Counted from the first letter of the stretch, positions 8,282 to 17,143 are shown. The stretch: 64,000 nucleotides of DNA from Pseudomonas viridiflava (GCF_900602065.1 NZ_UWFN01000285.1:248001-312000); one strand, 5' to 3'. Notes: generated from the letters alone by a model not told the origin. Made by a program: numbers and translations.

Positions 8282-8701
8282 ATGGATACTCTTTACACCG
8301 CAATCGCAACTGCAACCGGCGGCCGTGACGGTCGTGCTGTTTCCAGCGACAACATCCTCGACGTGAAACTCGCGACACCAAAAGAACTCGGCGGTGCTGG
8401 CGGTGCAGCCACCAACCCTGAGCAACTGTTCGCTGCCGGCTACTCAGCCTGCTTCATCGGCGCGCTGAAATTCGTTGCTGGTCAAAGCAAACGCACTATC
8501 CCGGCTGACGCATCGATCACTGCCCATGTCGGCATCGGCCAGATCCCTGGCGGTTTCGGTCTGGACATCGACCTGAACATCAACCTGCCAGGTCTGGAAC
8601 AAGCTGACGCTGAGCAACTGGTTGAAGCCGCTCACCAGGTGTGCCCGTACTCGAACGCCACCCGTGGCAACGTTGATGTGCGTCTGCACGTAACTGTGTA
8701 A
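8282..8701 (+). CDS. ohr: Organic hydroperoxide resistance protein (peroxiredoxin, OsmC family)
   Basis: 139 residues, the usual Ohr length. Ohr reduces organic hydroperoxides with lipoyl-linked thiols in the cytosol. The peroxidatic cysteine is in AAGYSACFIGALK (Cys57) and the resolving cysteine in HQVCPYSNATRGN (Cys121); NPEQLFAAGYSACF is diagnostic for Ohr rather than OsmC. A GAGGTGAC ribosome site precedes the ATG. The ohrR gene lies upstream, and a secreted esterase gene follows after 27 bases and may be cotranscribed. Confidence 0.96.
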   Translation: MDTLYTAIATATGGRDGRAVSSDNILDVKLATPKELGGAGGAATNPEQLFAAGYSACFIGALKFVAGQSKRTIPADASITAHVGIGQIPGGFGLDIDLNINLPGLEQADAEQLVEAAHQVCPYSNATRGNVDVRLHVTV

Positions 8702-8728
8702 CCACCCGCCCATACTCAGGATTCGAAC

Positions 8729-9742
8729 ATGAAAACCGTGAACAAAGTCTTGACCGGCGCTCTTCTCGCCCTGTCCATCAACAGTGCATTTGCAGCAGGC
8801 ACCGTGGAACACAACACTCAGGCATTTCTCGATGCGCTGAACTCCGGCGGCGGCAAGCCTCTTGAGCAGTTGTCGCCCAAGGATGCCCGTGCAGTGCTGA
8901 CGGGTGCTCAGGCCGGGGTCAAACTGACCTTGCCGAAAGCAGATGTGAGCGAGAAAACCATCAAGGCCGACGGCCAGGACATCAGCCTGACTATCGTGCG
9001 CCCGGCTGGCGTCAAGGGCACGCTCCCGGTTTTCATGTTCTTCCACGGTGGCGGTTGGGTACTGGGAGATTTCCCGACTCACGAACGTCTGGTGCGTGAT
9101 CTGGTAGCGGGTTCAGGTGCAGTGGCGGTGTTCGTCAACTACACGCCGTCGCCGGAAGCGCACTACCCGACAGCGATCAATCAGGCCTATGCAGCGACCA
9201 AGTGGGTCGCTGAGCATGGCAAGGAAATCAATGTCGACGGCAAGCGTCTGGCTGTTGCGGGTAACAGCGTCGGCGGCAACATGGCGGCAGTCGTTGCCCT
9301 GATGGCCAAAGACAAAGGCACTCCGGCAATCAAATACCAGGTGCTGTTGTGGCCGGTGACTGACGCGAATTTCGATACCGGTTCGTATAACCAGTTCGCC
9401 GAAGGTCACTTCCTGACGCGAAACATGATGAAGTGGTTCTGGGATAACTACACCACTGACGCCAAACAGCGTAACGAGATTTATGCGTCGCCACTGCGCG
9501 CGACTACAGAGCAGCTCAAGGGCCTGCCGCCAGCATTGGTGCAGACCGCCGAGAACGATGTGTTGCGTGACGAAGGCGAAGCGTACGCTCGCAAGCTGGA
9601 TCAAGCCGGTGTACCCGTCACGTCCGTACGCTACAACGGCATGATTCACGACTACGGTTTGCTCAACGTCGTGAGCCAGGTTCCGGCAGTACAGTCGGCG
9701 CTGTCGCAGGCGTCCCAAGAGCTGAAGGTGCATCTGAAGTAA
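8729..9742 (+). CDS. Secreted alpha/beta hydrolase (hormone-sensitive lipase family esterase)
   Basis: 337 residues beginning with a Sec signal peptide (MKTVNKVLTGALLALSINSA, cleavage likely after AFA near residue 23). The mature part is an HSL-type esterase: HGGGW oxyanion motif, nucleophile motif GNSVGGN, acidic residue near AENDVLRDEGEAY and histidine in GMIHDYGLL, completing the triad. It probably hydrolyses short acyl esters in the periplasm or outside. It follows ohr by 27 bases and may be co-induced by organic peroxide, suggesting a role in handling oxidised lipids; that link is inference. A bidirectional terminator lies downstream. Confidence 0.9.
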   Translation: MKTVNKVLTGALLALSINSAFAAGTVEHNTQAFLDALNSGGGKPLEQLSPKDARAVLTGAQAGVKLTLPKADVSEKTIKADGQDISLTIVRPAGVKGTLPVFMFFHGGGWVLGDFPTHERLVRDLVAGSGAVAVFVNYTPSPEAHYPTAINQAYAATKWVAEHGKEINVDGKRLAVAGNSVGGNMAAVVALMAKDKGTPAIKYQVLLWPVTDANFDTGSYNQFAEGHFLTRNMMKWFWDNYTTDAKQRNEIYASPLRATTEQLKGLPPALVQTAENDVLRDEGEAYARKLDQAGVPVTSVRYNGMIHDYGLLNVVSQVPAVQSALSQASQELKVHLK

Positions 9743-9754
9743 TCGCAATCTCTT

Positions 9755-9819
9755 GCAGGAGCCAACTTGTTGGCGAGACGGTGTCAGATATGCCGCTTCG
9801 CCAACAAGTTGGCTCCCAC
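9755..9819. repeat. REP palindrome, 'ggagccaacttgttggcg' family
   Basis: Arms ggagccaacttgttggcg and cgccaacaagttggctcc are exact complements. This is the only clear copy of this family in the window, placed after the esterase stop codon. Confidence 0.85.
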
Positions 9820-9851
9820 AGGTTTTGAGGTATCAGGATAAATTCAGCGCC

Positions 9852-9887
9852 CACAAAAAAGCCCGCATCGCTGCGGGCTTTTTTGTG
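9852..9887. terminator. Bidirectional Rho-independent terminator
   Basis: GC stem gcccgca/tgcgggc with a 4-base loop, flanked by an A-run on the left and a T-run on the right, so it can stop transcription from the esterase gene (plus strand) and from efp (minus strand). Confidence 0.9.
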
Positions 9888-9905
9888 ACTGCGGTAAAGC
9901 TGTGC

Positions 9906-10475
9906 TTATTTAGCACGGCCTTTGTAGGAACCGCCTTCGCGAGTATCGATCTCGATGCGGTCGCCGATTTCGATGAAATCAGCCACTTGCAGTTCGGTAC
10001 CGTTGGCCAGCTTGGCAGGCTTCATCACCTTGCCGGAAGTGTCGCCACGAGCCGAGCCTTCGGTGTAGTCAACTACGCGAACGATAGTGGTCGGCAGTTC
10101 AACCGAAACCAGACGCTCTTCGAAGAAGATCGCTTCGCAAACGTCGGTCATGCCTTCTTCCACGAATGGCAGAACGGCTTCGATGTCTTCAGCGTTCAGC
10201 TCGTACATGGTGTAGTCAGTGGTGTCCATGAACGTGTAAGTGTCGCCGCTGATGAAGGACAGAGTCGCTTCTTTGCGGTCAAGGATCACGTCGTCCAGTT
10301 TGTCGTCAGCGCTGTAAACGATCTCGGTCTTGTAACCGGTCAGCAGGTTTTTCAGCTTGGTTTTCATGATGGCGCTGTTACGACCGGACTTGGTGAATTC
10401 AGCTTTCTGAACCAGCCAAGGGTCGTTTTCGAGACGAATCACGGTACCGGGTTTGAGTTCTTTACCAGTTTTCAT
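9906..10475 (-). CDS. efp: Elongation factor P
   Basis: 189 residues with the three beta-barrel domains of EF-P, which relieves ribosome stalling at polyproline. The tip of domain I reads TKSGRNSA, placing Arg at position 32. This is the subtype modified by arginine rhamnosylation instead of lysylation. The required enzyme gene, earP, lies immediately upstream on the same strand, confirming the subtype. It ends at the bidirectional terminator. An imperfect long inverted repeat lies in the 97 bases between earP and efp. Confidence 0.98.
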   Translation of the reverse strand: MKTGKELKPGTVIRLENDPWLVQKAEFTKSGRNSAIMKTKLKNLLTGYKTEIVYSADDKLDDVILDRKEATLSFISGDTYTFMDTTDYTMYELNAEDIEAVLPFVEEGMTDVCEAIFFEERLVSVELPTTIVRVVDYTEGSARGDTSGKVMKPAKLANGTELQVADFIEIGDRIEIDTREGGSYKGRAK

Positions 10476-10507
10476 TGCGTATATCCGAATTTGGATGGAA
10501 TTTGCCG

Positions 10508-10568
10508 AGGCTCTGTACGAGAAACCGCTTCGCGCGTGTCACACGAAGGTCTTTTTCGTACAGAGCCT
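10508..10568 (-). promoter_or_regulatory. Long imperfect hairpin between earP and efp
   Basis: Outer arms aggctctgtacgagaaa and tttttcgtacagagcct pair over 17 positions with one mismatch, and the centre can form a smaller cttcg/cgaag stem. It lies after the earP stop codon and about 30 bases before the efp start, so it could be a processing or attenuation element in the efp leader, or the end of the earP transcript. Function is not known. Confidence 0.5.
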
Positions 10569-10572
10569 AATC

Positions 10573-11718
10573 TCAAGGCCGCGTATCATACGAAACTCCA
10601 CAAAACAGTACCAGCGCCGTCGCAAGATCAACATGGGAAGCTTGCTGCAGACACCAGCGCTCGGCATGGTTGGTGATCTCGGGCCAGTGTTCAAGCAGCG
10701 CATGCCAGCTTTCAGCGCCGGCCGTCCCGGCGTTCCAGGTGTGCCAGAAACCGGTCAATGCCCTGCCAGCATCGGGCGAGAGCCCTGCAAGGTAGTGTTC
10801 CAGAAACGCATCGAGCTTGACCCAATGGGCATCATCGTCCTGTTCGTAGATGTGCCAGAGCAAGGGCTGCCCTGCCCATTGCGCCCTGACAAATGAGTCT
10901 TCGCCGCGCACCACGTTGAAATCACAGCACCACAACAGGCGGTCGTAATCTTCCTGCCTGACGAACGGCAGTACCTGCACCGTCAGTGCTCCGCGCGTTT
11001 CCTGCATTCCAGCCCGAAGCGGTTCAACACCCAGCCAGCCCTGCAGATCACCGAGAATGCGCCCCTCCGGCACCAGCAGACGGGTCGCCCAGCTATCGTC
11101 TGCCAACGCGTCCAGCCAGGCCCCGATGCCAGGGTTCTCATAGGCAAATACCGAGATCAATCGTGCATCGTCTTCAGGCGTCACGCCCAGTGCTTGCAAG
11201 AATCGCGAGCGCTCCTGCATGTTTTGCTGGAACCCCTGCCGTGTGGCGATCAAATCGCGCTCACGCAACAGACCACCGGTGGTCGGGAGAAAGCCTGGAA
11301 AGAAGAAGGATTTACGCAGCCCGTTCGATTGCACCGAAGGCAGACCATGGCAACCGCTCACCCACTCTTCAGCGCTGAGGTATTCCAGATTGATCCACAC
11401 CGGCCTTGGTGAACACTGGACAATGGCCTCTTCATAAGCGGGTGGCAGACGGCACGCGAATGCCTCGACAACCACATCCGGGATTTCAGTGGCTTGCCAC
11501 TCTTTCGGCCATTGATGGACGCTAACGCCTTCACGCCACTGTTGCGTAGCCGAGGCTTGGGCGCCGGGGCACACGCGCACGAAGGCGCTCAAATCATCGA
11601 CCCATAGCCTCACTTCCAGGCCGTGCTCAGCCACTAGCTGCCGGGCCAGACGCCAGGTCACGCCAATGTCGCCGTAGTTGTCGACGACGCTGCAAAAAAT
11701 ATCCCAAGAGGCTTTCAT
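10573..11718 (-). CDS. earP: EF-P arginine rhamnosyltransferase EarP
   Basis: 381 residues of the DUF2331/EarP family, a GT-B glycosyltransferase that moves rhamnose from dTDP-rhamnose to Arg32 of EF-P. The N-terminus has the family motif SVVDNYGDIGVTWRLARQL with the conserved aspartates Asp13 and Asp17. VWINLEYLSAEEW and the C-terminal LWHIYEQDDDAHWVKLDAFL segment, where the dTDP-sugar binds, are also typical. The ATG at 11718 follows a GGGAG site; an upstream in-frame codon would add 28 unlike residues. It is directly upstream of its substrate gene efp. Confidence 0.96.
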   Translation of the reverse strand: MKASWDIFCSVVDNYGDIGVTWRLARQLVAEHGLEVRLWVDDLSAFVRVCPGAQASATQQWREGVSVHQWPKEWQATEIPDVVVEAFACRLPPAYEEAIVQCSPRPVWINLEYLSAEEWVSGCHGLPSVQSNGLRKSFFFPGFLPTTGGLLRERDLIATRQGFQQNMQERSRFLQALGVTPEDDARLISVFAYENPGIGAWLDALADDSWATRLLVPEGRILGDLQGWLGVEPLRAGMQETRGALTVQVLPFVRQEDYDRLLWCCDFNVVRGEDSFVRAQWAGQPLLWHIYEQDDDAHWVKLDAFLEHYLAGLSPDAGRALTGFWHTWNAGTAGAESWHALLEHWPEITNHAERWCLQQASHVDLATALVLFCGVSYDTRP

Positions 11719-11836
11719 TTCCGGCTCCCTGAGGCTGGATGATAAAAAACGTCGATTGTCCTTCAGACAACCGGCATTCACCAGCCTCTGCTCATGGCAC
11801 AATCACAGCATCTGCAGTCCACGCCGAGAACTTGCC

Positions 11837-12235
11837 ATGCCTACTCACAATCGCCGCGAGCTGAATGTGTCTGTTCAACCACTGAAACTGATCGCCTGTA
11901 TCGCCATCGGTATCTGGCTCGGTTTTATCGCGGTGGTATTGACCGGCATGCTGTTCTACAAGGCCCTGCCTGCGGCTGAGACCCAAGTGATCAATAACGC
12001 CGCCGCGCAATTGAGCGCACCGCCCGTCGCCAACCCTGCGCCCGCTGCGGAAAAAACCATGTTCGAAAAATATGAGCAAAGCATTCGCGAAAGTGAGGCT
12101 CGCCAGGCATGGGAGCAAGCGCAGGAACAGCAGCAGAAAAACTTCAGCGCCCCCAAATGCAACTTCTGGCTGCAACAGGACCGCACTGCGCCCAGCGAGA
12201 AAAGCCGTGCCAATGTTCTCCAGTTCTGCGGATAA
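11837..12235 (+). CDS. Hypothetical single-pass membrane protein
   Basis: 132 residues with one hydrophobic span at about residues 12-37 (LKLIACIAIGIWLGFIAVVL), then a Pro/Ala-rich linker and a charged Gln-rich stretch (EQAQEQQQKN), and a C-terminal pair of cysteines (KCNFWLQQD and FCG) likely outside the cytoplasm. Not assigned to a named family. The ATG at 11837 is preferred because it starts just before the membrane span; the frame is open 53 codons further upstream through the region divergent from earP. It is separated by 3 bases from the next gene, so the pair is probably one transcript. Confidence 0.75.
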   Translation: MPTHNRRELNVSVQPLKLIACIAIGIWLGFIAVVLTGMLFYKALPAAETQVINNAAAQLSAPPVANPAPAAEKTMFEKYEQSIRESEARQAWEQAQEQQQKNFSAPKCNFWLQQDRTAPSEKSRANVLQFCG

Positions 12236-12238
12236 ATC

Positions 12239-12721
12239 ATGAACAAGCAAGACGTGTTGCAACTGATCATCGATAAATTGCAGGTTGATCTGAATATTGC
12301 CCAGCGCGCCGCCCAGACGGCCTATGAAACCGCAACCCACGAAGAAAACATTGCTGAAAACAAATACGACACGCTCGGGCTGGAGGCTTCGTACCTCGCA
12401 GCCGGCCAGGCACGGCGTGTAGAGGAAATTCGCCTGTCACTAGGCCTCTATCAGAAGCTGAGCCTGTTGCCATTCAGCGAGGCCAGGGGCATTCAGTCCG
12501 GGGACCTGATCACGCTGGAAAACCACCTTGGCGCTGAACAGCACTTGTTTCTGGGGCCGGATGCCGCTGGTCTGAAGATTCAATACGGCGAACAGACACT
12601 CACCGTTATTACGTCACGCGCCCCGTTGGGCCAGATGTTACTGGGCAAACAGCCTGGCGATGAAGTTGAAATCAACGTCAACGGCAGCCGACAAAGCTTC
12701 GAGGTCACGCAGATAGTGTGA
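12239..12721 (+). CDS. GreA/GreB-like C-terminal domain protein
   Basis: 160 residues. The first 75 form an amphipathic helical region resembling the Gre coiled coil (TATHEENIAENKYDTLGLEA), and the rest matches the GreA/GreB FKBP-like C-terminal domain (TSRAPLGQMLLGKQPGDEVE). The region around the N-terminal coil tip differs from true Gre factors, so activity on backtracked RNA polymerase is possible but unproven. It starts 3 bases after the membrane-protein gene and is conserved next to earP in pseudomonads. Confidence 0.8.
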   Translation: MNKQDVLQLIIDKLQVDLNIAQRAAQTAYETATHEENIAENKYDTLGLEASYLAAGQARRVEEIRLSLGLYQKLSLLPFSEARGIQSGDLITLENHLGAEQHLFLGPDAAGLKIQYGEQTLTVITSRAPLGQMLLGKQPGDEVEINVNGSRQSFEVTQIV

Positions 12722-12844
12722 CCGGCTATCCATTTGCAGGGTTGATCGCTCCAACTTTTTCTGGGTAAGGTGGCTTTGTCGCCACAAAAAGTGACCGGGA
12801 CTACATAACCGGAAGCAAGGACTCACAAAAGTAGGAGATATTTC

Positions 12845-13042
12845 ATGACGAACGTCATTGCTTTCCCTGACGCCCATGAACGTGATCGCCTCAAGTCAAG
12901 TGACCACCCTGGGCTGAGATACCTGAACAAGAAAGAGCGACTGCTGATCGACCAGTTACGTCTGACCAGCCATGCAGGACGCCAGTACGTCTATGACTAC
13001 GCGAGCATCATGCATCTGTCCAAGCCGTTACATCCGGATTGA
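12845..13042 (+). CDS. Small conserved hypothetical protein
   Basis: 65 residues, charged and without membrane segment. A good TAGGAGA ribosome site precedes the ATG. It contains ERLLIDQLRLTSHAGRQYVY, a likely amphipathic helix followed by an aromatic segment. Not assigned to a family. It stands alone between a hairpin-rich gap and a REP element. Confidence 0.65.
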   Translation: MTNVIAFPDAHERDRLKSSDHPGLRYLNKKERLLIDQLRLTSHAGRQYVYDYASIMHLSKPLHPD

Positions 13043-13075
13043 GTACTCACGGTCTCTAAATTTGATGAGAATCCT

Positions 13076-13165
13076 GTGGGAGCGAATTTATTCGCGAAGA
13101 GGCTGGTACAGTCGATACCTGTCTAGCGCATGCAAGGCCGCCTTCGCGAATAAATTCGCTCCTAC
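13076..13165. repeat. REP palindrome, 'gtgggagcgaatt' family
   Basis: Arms gtgggagcgaatttattcgc and gcgaataaattcgctcctac flank a centre of about 50 bases. Confidence 0.85.
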
Positions 13166-13264
13166 CGATTTGCGCTGCCTATTCAGCTCATGTTCAGCTC
13201 ATGACTCCGCATGCGGGTACAAGCGCCTATAGTGGCCGCACGCCCCGGCAATCTGGTATCCGTC

Positions 13265-13810
13265 ATGAACCCCGCAGGATCTGAACACGACCTCTCTGAA
13301 CAGCGCACAACATCAGAATCGAGCGGCAAGAACATTGTCGATCATCTGCGTTTCCACAAGCACCACGCACACCTTGCCAGTACTTTCGGCAACGACGGGT
13401 TTGCACTCAAGGCCGAGGCCTTTGCCCGCTTCTTTGGTACACCGGCCTTCCTCGGAGCCCAGACTGTCATCGTCCTGCTTTGGGTCGTGTGCAATGTCAC
13501 CGGCCTGACTCAGTTTGATCTATACCCGTTTATCTTGCTGAATCTTGCCTTCAGCCTCCAGTCGGCCTACGCAGCGCCGCTGATCCTGCTGGCTCAGACC
13601 CGCCAGTCAGCGCGGGACAAAGCCAATGCCGACGCCGACGCCCAACACCGCGAAGACTTGGCAGCGCAAATGCTCTCACTGCTGGAGCAGAACACCCGCC
13701 TCACCGAACTGACCAAGTCGCTGACCGAGCGTATCGAGACGCTCACCTCTGACATGCACAAGCATTTCGTAAAACGCGAGCCCGCTGATTGCGACAAAAA
13801 GCCGGGCTGA
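13265..13810 (+). CDS. DUF1003 membrane protein
   Basis: 181 residues if started at the ATG at 13265. It has two membrane segments (near residues 65-82 and 88-110) separated by a short loop with FDLYPFILLNLAFS, the DUF1003 core, and then ILLAQTRQSARDKANADAD and a C-terminal coiled coil (LLEQNTRLTELTKSLTERIE). The cytoplasmic tail probably oligomerises. The family has no settled function. An in-frame GTG-type extension to 13211 runs back into the REP-adjacent sequence and is unlikely. Confidence 0.8.
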   Translation: MNPAGSEHDLSEQRTTSESSGKNIVDHLRFHKHHAHLASTFGNDGFALKAEAFARFFGTPAFLGAQTVIVLLWVVCNVTGLTQFDLYPFILLNLAFSLQSAYAAPLILLAQTRQSARDKANADADAQHREDLAAQMLSLLEQNTRLTELTKSLTERIETLTSDMHKHFVKREPADCDKKPG

Positions 13811-13992
13811 TTGGCCGCGTTTATACAGCGCTACACCCCCTGCCCCAGTTTAGAGGCCCGGCGAACCATGGCCTGAGCCGTCTCTGGCGGCAAACACCTT
13901 CACGAGCAGTTGCCTCTTCATATTGCGCTCATCATAAAACCACAGGATTATGACCATAATCCAAATCGCAACAGCCTCGTGGAGTGCGTGCC

Positions 13993-14529
13993 ATGCCAAC
14001 CTTGTCTCGCGAAGAAAAACTAAGTTTCTGGTTGCAAGAAGAACAAGCCGTCCGTGATCGCCTGGGCGCAACGGGCACCCTGCGTATGGCCGACGTGGCC
14101 GCACTTGAGCCCTATGAATTCTTCGAAGGTATCGGCCGTGGCGAGCTACCCTGCCCACCCATTGGTGAACTGATGGATTTCGTGCCACTGCACTGGTCGC
14201 CCGGCGAGTTTGTTTTTCAGGGCACGCCAGATGAGCGGCACTACAACCCCTTGGGCAGCGTCCACGGCGGCTATGCGGCAACGTTGCTGGACTCATGCAT
14301 GGGTTGCGCGATTCATACCCGACTCAAGAAAGGCCAGGGCTACACCACCCTGGACCTGCGCATCAGCTACGTCCGGGCACTGAACCTTGCCGTAGGCCCC
14401 GTACGCGCCGAGGGCAAGGTAATTCACGTCGGCCGCTCGACTGCATTGGCTGAAGGCCGGCTGTATGACGTGGACGACCGGCTCTACGCCATTGGCAGTA
14501 CGACCTGCATGATTCTCAACCTGGACTAA
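13993..14529 (+). CDS. PaaI-type hotdog-fold thioesterase
   Basis: 178 residues. The C-terminal 120 are a hotdog thioesterase with the family motif NPLGSVHGGYAATLLDSCMG, and a beta-strand region LDLRISYVRAL. It probably hydrolyses acyl-CoA or aromatic acyl-CoA thioesters. The N-terminal 45 residues are an extra helical segment. The ATG at 13993 has GGAG at the right distance. A REP element follows. Confidence 0.88.
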   Translation: MPTLSREEKLSFWLQEEQAVRDRLGATGTLRMADVAALEPYEFFEGIGRGELPCPPIGELMDFVPLHWSPGEFVFQGTPDERHYNPLGSVHGGYAATLLDSCMGCAIHTRLKKGQGYTTLDLRISYVRALNLAVGPVRAEGKVIHVGRSTALAEGRLYDVDDRLYAIGSTTCMILNLD

Positions 14530-14582
14530 CCCCGTAGCATTTATCAAAAACATAAAAAACTACCGAGTTGAAGAGCATTTCC

Positions 14583-14655
14583 TGTAGGAGCTGCCGCAGG
14601 CTGCGAAGCGTTTATCCTGACTCACAGCGATCGCAGCCTTCGGCAGCTCCTACAG
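14583..14655. repeat. REP palindrome, 'ggagctgccg' family
   Basis: Arms gtaggagctgccgcaggctg and cagccttcggcagctcctac are near-perfect complements. The remaining bases up to 14859 hold no visible gene, only the promoter region of the aldo/keto reductase. Confidence 0.85.
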
Positions 14656-14859
14656 TTCAAGGGTGTACTGCGCGACAGAGATGCGCGGGTAGATGAGCTA
14701 AATCTTGAACCCTGCGCGCCTGGTACTGACCAACCTCACAAGCCCATTCGTGACGCACAGGCAAATATCCCTTACCCGTTCCACTGTTTTTCTCTGCGGT
14801 TCGAGCCGGGATACTGCGCTCACGTCTTGTTTATTGAATCAATTGAAGGAGCACCGCAC

Positions 14860-15663
14860 ATGACCGTTCCAGCATTCGGCCTCGGCACATTTCGCCTCAA
14901 GGATCAGGTTGTCATTGACTCGGTGACCAACGGCCTTGAAGTCGGCTATCGGGTGATTGATACCGCGCAGATCTACGGCAACGAAGCAGAGGTTGGCAAA
15001 GCCATCGCCGCCAGCAGCGTGCCTCGCGATGAGTTGTTCATTACTACCAAAATCTGGACCGACAATTTTGCCGCCGACAAGCTGATTCCGAGCCTGAAGG
15101 AAAGCCTGGCGAAACTGCAGACCGATCACGTTGATCTGACCCTGATCCACTGGCCTTCGCCTGAAGGCAAAGTCTCGGTCAAAGAATTCATGACTGCGTT
15201 GCTGGAGGCCAAAAAGCAGGGGCTGACCAAACAGATCGGCATTTCCAACTTCACCATTGCCCTGATGAAGGAAGCCATCGATGTAGTCGGCGCCGAGAAC
15301 ATCGCGACCAACCAGATTGAGCTGCATCCGTACCTGCAAAACCGCAAGGTCGCTGACTTCGCCAAACAACACGGTATCCAGATAACGTCATACATGACCC
15401 TGGCCTATGGCGAAGTACTCAAGGACCCGGTCATCGAGCAGATCGCCAAACGCCAGAATGCTTCAACCGCGCAGGTCACTCTGGCGTGGGCGATGCAACT
15501 GGGCTACGCCGTGATCCCGTCCTCGACCAAGCGCAGCAATCTGGAAAGCAACCTCAAGGCTTGCGAGCTTAAGTTGAGCGACGAGGACATGGCACAGATC
15601 GCCGCACTGGATCGTGGTCACCGACTGACCAGCCCTGCGAGCCTTGCGCCGCAGTGGGATTGA
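14860..15663 (+). CDS. dkgB: Aldo/keto reductase, 2,5-diketo-D-gluconate reductase B type
   Basis: 267 residues, the DkgB length. The NADPH-dependent aldo/keto reductase tetrad can be followed: Asp in VIDTAQIYGNE, Tyr in the same block, Lys in FITTKIWTDN and His in LTLIHWPSPE. The cofactor end VIPSSTKRSNLESNLKA is typical. Such enzymes reduce methylglyoxal, diketogluconate and other small aldehydes. The ATG at 14860 follows AGGAG; the frame opens 11 codons earlier without one. Confidence 0.9.
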   Translation: MTVPAFGLGTFRLKDQVVIDSVTNGLEVGYRVIDTAQIYGNEAEVGKAIAASSVPRDELFITTKIWTDNFAADKLIPSLKESLAKLQTDHVDLTLIHWPSPEGKVSVKEFMTALLEAKKQGLTKQIGISNFTIALMKEAIDVVGAENIATNQIELHPYLQNRKVADFAKQHGIQITSYMTLAYGEVLKDPVIEQIAKRQNASTAQVTLAWAMQLGYAVIPSSTKRSNLESNLKACELKLSDEDMAQIAALDRGHRLTSPASLAPQWD

Positions 15664-15690
15664 TCAGCGTCTGATTGAAATGCGATACCT

Positions 15691-15776
15691 GTGGGAGCCG
15701 GGCTTGCCCGCGATAAGGACACCGCGAATCTCTGTTAGATCGCGTCGACCTTATCGCGGGCAAGCCCGGCTCCCAC
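15691..15776. repeat. REP palindrome, 'gtgggagccgggcttgcccg' family
   Basis: Arms gtgggagccgggcttgcccg and cgggcaagcccggctcccac are exact complements, between convergent genes. Confidence 0.85.
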
Positions 15777-15808
15777 AAGAGATTCCATTTCACTTCATTG
15801 AGATGTAT

Positions 15809-17143
15809 TTACCCCACCGCCAACAACCGCTCCAGCACCGATTGATCACGGCCCGTGTGCACAACGTTGGCGTACAGCGATTCGGCAATTTCATCGGCAC
15901 GGATCGGCAACACCGACAACAACGTGTCGCTCAGGCCATGGCTGGACTCGCAGAAACCCTGCATGTAGATCGAAGCCTTGCAGCGGCTGTCGGTCTTGAT
16001 CCGGTAATCGCGGTCTACTTCGAAATCCCCTACATACTCACTCAGCGGTTCCAGCAGGTGCCGGTGCAACTGGCGCTCGTAACCGGTGGCCAGCACCACT
16101 GCGTCATAGGTTTGCACGCTGCTTTCGCCATTGGCCAGGTTACCCAGCGCCACCTCAATGCCGTTGGCGGTGGCCGTCGCGTTCTGCACCGAGGTCAGGC
16201 TGCGGAACGTGTGGCGGGCGATGCCGGATACTTTCTGGCGATAGAACACACCGTAAATGCGCTCGATCAGATCGATGTCGACCACCGAATAGTTAGTGCT
16301 GTGATACTCGCGAATCATCTGTTCGCGCTGGGCACCGTTCTGGCTGAACATCAGGTCAGTGAACTCCGGCGAAAACACTTCGTTGACGAAAGGGCTGTCA
16401 TCGGCTGGTTTCAGTGCCGACCCGCGCAAGATCAAGTCGACCTGAACAGACGGATAGCTGTCGTTGAGGTCAATGAACGCCTCTGCCGCGCTCTGCCCCC
16501 CGCCGATGATCGCAATGCGCATTGGCTTGCCATTGGCGCAGGTTTGCTGGGCCATGGACTGCAGATACCTGGAATGGTGGAACACCCGCGCGTCGTTTTT
16601 CAGGCTTGAGAAGGCCTCGGGAATACGCGGGGTGCCGCCAGGGCTGACGACCACCGAACGGGTGGTCCGCACGTGACTTTGCCCCTGGGTATCACGGGAA
16701 ATCACCCGCAATGCTTCGACTTGCTGTTTGTGCAGCACAGGTTCGATTGCGGTGACCTCTTCGCCATAACGGCTTTGGTCGTTGAACTGCGCAGCCACCC
16801 AGCGCAGGTAGTCGTTGTACTCCATCCGGCACGGGTAAAAAGTGCCCAGGTTGATGAAGTCCACCAGACGACCGTGCTGCTTCAAGTAGTTGACGAAAGA
16901 AAACGGGCTGGTGGGATTGCGCAAGGTAACCAGATCCTTCAGGAAAGAAATCTGCAACTCACTCTGCGTAACCAGCGTATTGCCGTGCCAGCGATAATCG
17001 GCCTGTTTGTCGAGGAACAACGCATCCAGCGCACCCTCCCGCTCGCCCCGCTCCTGCAGGGCAATCGCCAGTGCCAGATTGGATGGACCAAAACCGATCC
17101 CGATCAAATCGTGAACCACGGCAGATACAAGAGCCTGTGTCAT
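15809..17143 (-). CDS. pvdA: L-ornithine N5-monooxygenase (pyoverdine biosynthesis)
   Basis: 444 residues, matching PvdA in length and sequence. The FAD/NADPH-dependent enzyme makes N5-hydroxyornithine, the chelating residue precursor of pyoverdine. Motifs: GIGFGPSNLALAIAL (FAD), the conserved WHGNTLVTQSELQISFLKDL block, AIIGGGQSAAEAFIDL (NADPH) and VLATGYERQLH. The gene looks intact. It is preceded by an exact PvdS-type promoter (17214-17237), so it should be expressed under iron starvation. No other pyoverdine synthesis gene adjoins it; pvdS lies about 7 kb away. Confidence 0.96.
   Translation of the reverse strand: MTQALVSAVVHDLIGIGFGPSNLALAIALQERGEREGALDALFLDKQADYRWHGNTLVTQSELQISFLKDLVTLRNPTSPFSFVNYLKQHGRLVDFINLGTFYPCRMEYNDYLRWVAAQFNDQSRYGEEVTAIEPVLHKQQVEALRVISRDTQGQSHVRTTRSVVVSPGGTPRIPEAFSSLKNDARVFHHSRYLQSMAQQTCANGKPMRIAIIGGGQSAAEAFIDLNDSYPSVQVDLILRGSALKPADDSPFVNEVFSPEFTDLMFSQNGAQREQMIREYHSTNYSVVDIDLIERIYGVFYRQKVSGIARHTFRSLTSVQNATATANGIEVALGNLANGESSVQTYDAVVLATGYERQLHRHLLEPLSEYVGDFEVDRDYRIKTDSRCKASIYMQGFCESSHGLSDTLLSVLPIRADEIAESLYANVVHTGRDQSVLERLLAVG

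Noticed and set aside
9753..10676. 307-codon plus-strand frame
   Set aside because: Runs through a REP, a terminator and the antisense of efp; no coherent protein.
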